Of a DNA stretch of 55,097 nucleotides, positions 52,838 through 55,097 are shown piece by piece. Every line of letters starts with the position of its first letter. Positions within the stretch are counted from its first letter, which is position 1. Under the pieces are notes generated by a model. The model was not told where the DNA came from. It saw only the letters and a list, made by a program, of their open reading frames with translations, and searched no databases. This DNA is from Pandoraea sp. ASV26 (GTDB lineage: Bacteria; Pseudomonadota; Gammaproteobacteria; Burkholderiales; Burkholderiaceae): assembly GCF_016428915.1 (NCBI RefSeq), contig NZ_JAELTP010000029.1:1-55097 (forward strand). The letters run 5' to 3'. The translations under genes were made by a program, and so were the position numbers.

Positions 52838-55097
52838 ATGTGGGCAGTTCATCACGGGATTTCCGGCAGGGACCAAACGGCGACGGCTGCGCGCGATATC
52901 GCGGGTGGCGCCGTGGGTCGCAGCCTTTTGTCATCTTCCGATATCGCCGCGCGCAGTGCGGCACCGCCTGACGCGCTGCGTCGTGCGATTCTGCGTGCCA
53001 ACGAGGACGAGCGGCGCACGATTTCACGGCAGGTAGCCTGGCTGGTGAACATCCTTCCTTCGGCGACGCGCGCACAAAGGCAATACGCAAGCATTGAGTC
53101 GCTGGCCGCAAGGGCGGACGCCGCGCTGGGCGCGTTGCCGTTCGATAAGGGGGCCCTCAAGCGGGCGTGGGGCACTCGCTTCGCGCATCTGCTCGATGGC
53201 GCGCGGGCCGCAGAAGTGGTTCGCGACCTGGTGAAGTGGTGTGGCTCCGGCGATTGCGGGACGGTAACGGCTTCGCTATGGCATTGGCTGCCGTTGGCTG
53301 AGCAAGCGTCGGGGGACGTGCTGGCATGCGAGCGACTGCCGATGCGCGAGTGGCCGGTTTCCGTGCTGAGTGTCGCGCTCACGCTGTCGAACTTGCGTAA
53401 CGCCGTGCTTCCCGATTTGTGGATGCCCAACGCCGATTTGCGCGGCGTGATGGCACCGGGCGCTCAGTTTGGCGGTGGGCATTTCAGTGGTGCGTGGTGG
53501 GCCGGGGCGTCGTTACCCAAGGCAGGGTTCGCGTGCTCGAAGCACATTGGCGCGGATTTTGAGCGGGCAACGCTGCGCGGCGCGTTGTTCCGGGCGGCGG
53601 ATCTGAGCGATGCGCGGTTCGTGGGGGCCGATCTTCGCGGCGCCGAAATCTTGCATACGGTGATGTGTGACGCAGACCTGAATGCTGCCAAATGTCAGGG
53701 GCTGACGTTTACCCAGGCGCGTCTGGACGAGACCTCGTTTCAACAAGCCAAGTTGCATGGTGCCTGCTTCGTCGGAGGCAGCGCACACGGCATGACGCTG
53801 AGCGGTGCCAAGGCAAAGCGTTCGCAATGGACGTCGGTGGCAATGCGAAAGGCTCAGGCATTGGGCGCAGACCTCCGTGGAGCGGCGTTCCGCGACTGCG
53901 ACCTCACGCAATGGGATGCTCGCGGGGCGAAGCTCAATGGCGCGTTCTTCGCATCTTGCGATCTGCGCAATGCCCGGTTCTGCGGCGCGAGTCTGAAACA
54001 CCTGCGCCTCGGGCCCGATTGCAATCTGGCCGGCACGCAGTGGCAGGACGCTCGCATTCGTCTCGATGTCGCGTGGCTGCGCGCTCTGACACCGCAGGAA
54101 CTCGACAAGGTCGTGCAATCGTGGATGACGTTTCCGCCCGATCAACCCGCGGCGCGCGCGAATGTCTTCATGCAACTGCTGAACGCGCTTGGCCGCAAGC
54201 CGGGCATGTTCGACACGGGGCAGGAGATGGCGCCGCCGCTGCATCGGTTGCCTGACCATGTGCGGCGCAGCGATTGGCTCGGGTGTTTGCTGGCAGCATT
54301 GAGCGAGGTGGGGGGAATTGGCGAGTACGATGGCTTTGCCGAACTGCGCGCCCAATGGCTGGCTCGTACCATACGCGAGTTGACCGACGTTCCGCTATCG
54401 AGCGCACGGGCGGAGTGGGTCACGGCGTCGCTGACCACGGCATTGCACAGGTACTGCGGAATCGCCTCGGAAGAGGCGCGCTGGTCGCTCGCCGGGGCAA
54501 TGTGTCAAACGCTCTACTGGGCCGGCGAAGGGGCGGCCGGTGTGAGCGTCGCGCGTGCCCAAGCGTTGCGAGAGGCGTGGCTCGGGGCGCTACCAGCGCA
54601 AATGCATATGGCGCTCTCGGCGGACGGGGTCAATGCGTCTGATGCGTCTTGCGTCGTGCTGATTCGTGCCGATGGCAACGTTGCCGCACGCCTGCCGATG
54701 CATCTGTTGGCCAGGCTTCTCGGCTCGAATGCCGGCGGCGAGGCGGCGGCGGGGGACGTCCCGTTTGCTAAGGAGTTGCTGCCGGGCTGGCATTGGCTCG
54801 GCACGCGGGTCGTGGTGCGCGACGCCGAATCGCCCGACGATTTTCTGCCCGGCACCATGTCGCAGCTACCGGGCCTGTTGCGAGAGTTCGGGTTTCTCGC
54901 CGGGCTCTGGCCGGTGGAGCGTCGGCTGGATGCCTTCGTCAGGCTGGTTGGACGTTGGTGTGGCAAGGAAGGCGAGCACCGCGCGAACGCGGCATGCCAT
55001 GGGACGCGAGGCCCCGAGCGCGCAGACGCCGCTACCGTCGAATCGGCACCGACGAATGCCGCACACGCATCGTTGAGTACGGCCGACCGGCTGGACG
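52838..55097 (+). CDS. Large pentapeptide-repeat protein (partial)
   Basis: An open frame of at least 753 codons that runs beyond the window. A helical N-terminal domain (about 1-205) includes DERRTISRQVAWLVNILPS. The repeat region (about 205-400) reads NADLRGVMAPGAQFGG, ADFERATLRGALFRAADLSDARFVGADLRGAEIL (pieces), LHGACF and ADLRGAAFRDCDLTQWDARGAKLNGAFF (pieces), a right-handed beta-helix. The last 350 residues are helical and unrecognised. ATG 52838 is preceded by GGGGAG. No signal peptide. The layout recalls SopA/PipB-type secreted effectors, but no secretion genes are in the window. Confidence 0.7.
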   Translation, partial: MWAVHHGISGRDQTATAARDIAGGAVGRSLLSSSDIAARSAAPPDALRRAILRANEDERRTISRQVAWLVNILPSATRAQRQYASIESLAARADAALGALPFDKGALKRAWGTRFAHLLDGARAAEVVRDLVKWCGSGDCGTVTASLWHWLPLAEQASGDVLACERLPMREWPVSVLSVALTLSNLRNAVLPDLWMPNADLRGVMAPGAQFGGGHFSGAWWAGASLPKAGFACSKHIGADFERATLRGALFRAADLSDARFVGADLRGAEILHTVMCDADLNAAKCQGLTFTQARLDETSFQQAKLHGACFVGGSAHGMTLSGAKAKRSQWTSVAMRKAQALGADLRGAAFRDCDLTQWDARGAKLNGAFFASCDLRNARFCGASLKHLRLGPDCNLAGTQWQDARIRLDVAWLRALTPQELDKVVQSWMTFPPDQPAARANVFMQLLNALGRKPGMFDTGQEMAPPLHRLPDHVRRSDWLGCLLAALSEVGGIGEYDGFAELRAQWLARTIRELTDVPLSSARAEWVTASLTTALHRYCGIASEEARWSLAGAMCQTLYWAGEGAAGVSVARAQALREAWLGALPAQMHMALSADGVNASDASCVVLIRADGNVAARLPMHLLARLLGSNAGGEAAAGDVPFAKELLPGWHWLGTRVVVRDAESPDDFLPGTMSQLPGLLREFGFLAGLWPVERRLDAFVRLVGRWCGKEGEHRANAACHGTRGPERADAATVESAPTNAAHASLSTADRLD

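Overview
The window looks like a chromosomal segment of a Burkholderiaceae betaproteobacterium, most likely Pandoraea or a close relative. This is inferred from the high GC with strong G/C third positions, the gene families present (DUF4148, fused Nudix-MBL hydrolase, a stand-alone second EF-G, a BNR propeller next to a MoaD-like protein) and the glnA-ntrB-ntrC order. No rRNA, CRISPR array or complete insertion sequence is visible. Almost all genes are intact chromosomal genes; the main accessory segment is a small genomic island.

Layout. 1-2600: end of aat, a Nudix hydrolase, tRNA-fMet, a YjaB-like acetyltransferase and the exporter eamA. 2853-10409: a 7.5 kb AT-richer island in the 5' end of dusA, bounded by a 23/25 duplicated dusA sequence. 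It carries a small gene with a very structured leader, a Fic protein, a frameshifted VapB antitoxin, a two-gene NYN-nuclease/NACHT-NTPase pair and a tyrosine integrase broken by one extra A. 10367-11644: regenerated dusA and tRNA-His. 11773-13922: IS3-type transposase remnant, two low-GC secreted proteins and a possible small RNA. 14054-25363: housekeeping and metabolic genes (Nudix-MBL fusion, alpha/beta hydrolase, a Baeyer-Villiger-type monooxygenase/SDR pair divergent from a TetR regulator, purT, a MarR regulator with an SDR, a YqjG-type glutathione transferase, cold-shock protein). 26032-31200: small secreted protein, diguanylate cyclase, GntR-AEC transporter operon and several small proteins. 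31634-34485: holin-like protein, GH18 chitinase and a tandem winged-helix regulator. 34762-42462: S-formylglutathione hydrolase, pdxY, fusA, a chemoreceptor and the propeller/MoaD pair. 42820-46821: small proteins, three identical tRNA-Lys(CTT) genes, DUF4148, LysE and rhodanese proteins. 47066-51764: the nitrogen-control cluster glnA-ntrB-ntrC with its sigma-54 promoter and an NtrC enhancer. 51819-end: rfbD and a large pentapeptide-repeat protein running off the window.

How genes work together. GlnA assimilates ammonia and is probably transcribed from the sigma-54 promoter activated by the NtrB-NtrC pair encoded just downstream. The chitinase probably reaches its substrate with the help of the overlapping holin-like protein. 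The SDR and monooxygenase form a ketone-oxidation unit controlled by the divergent TetR gene through an 18-bp palindrome. The most interesting candidate for an undescribed system is the NYN nuclease plus NACHT NTPase pair in the dusA island, which has the architecture expected of an anti-phage abortive system.
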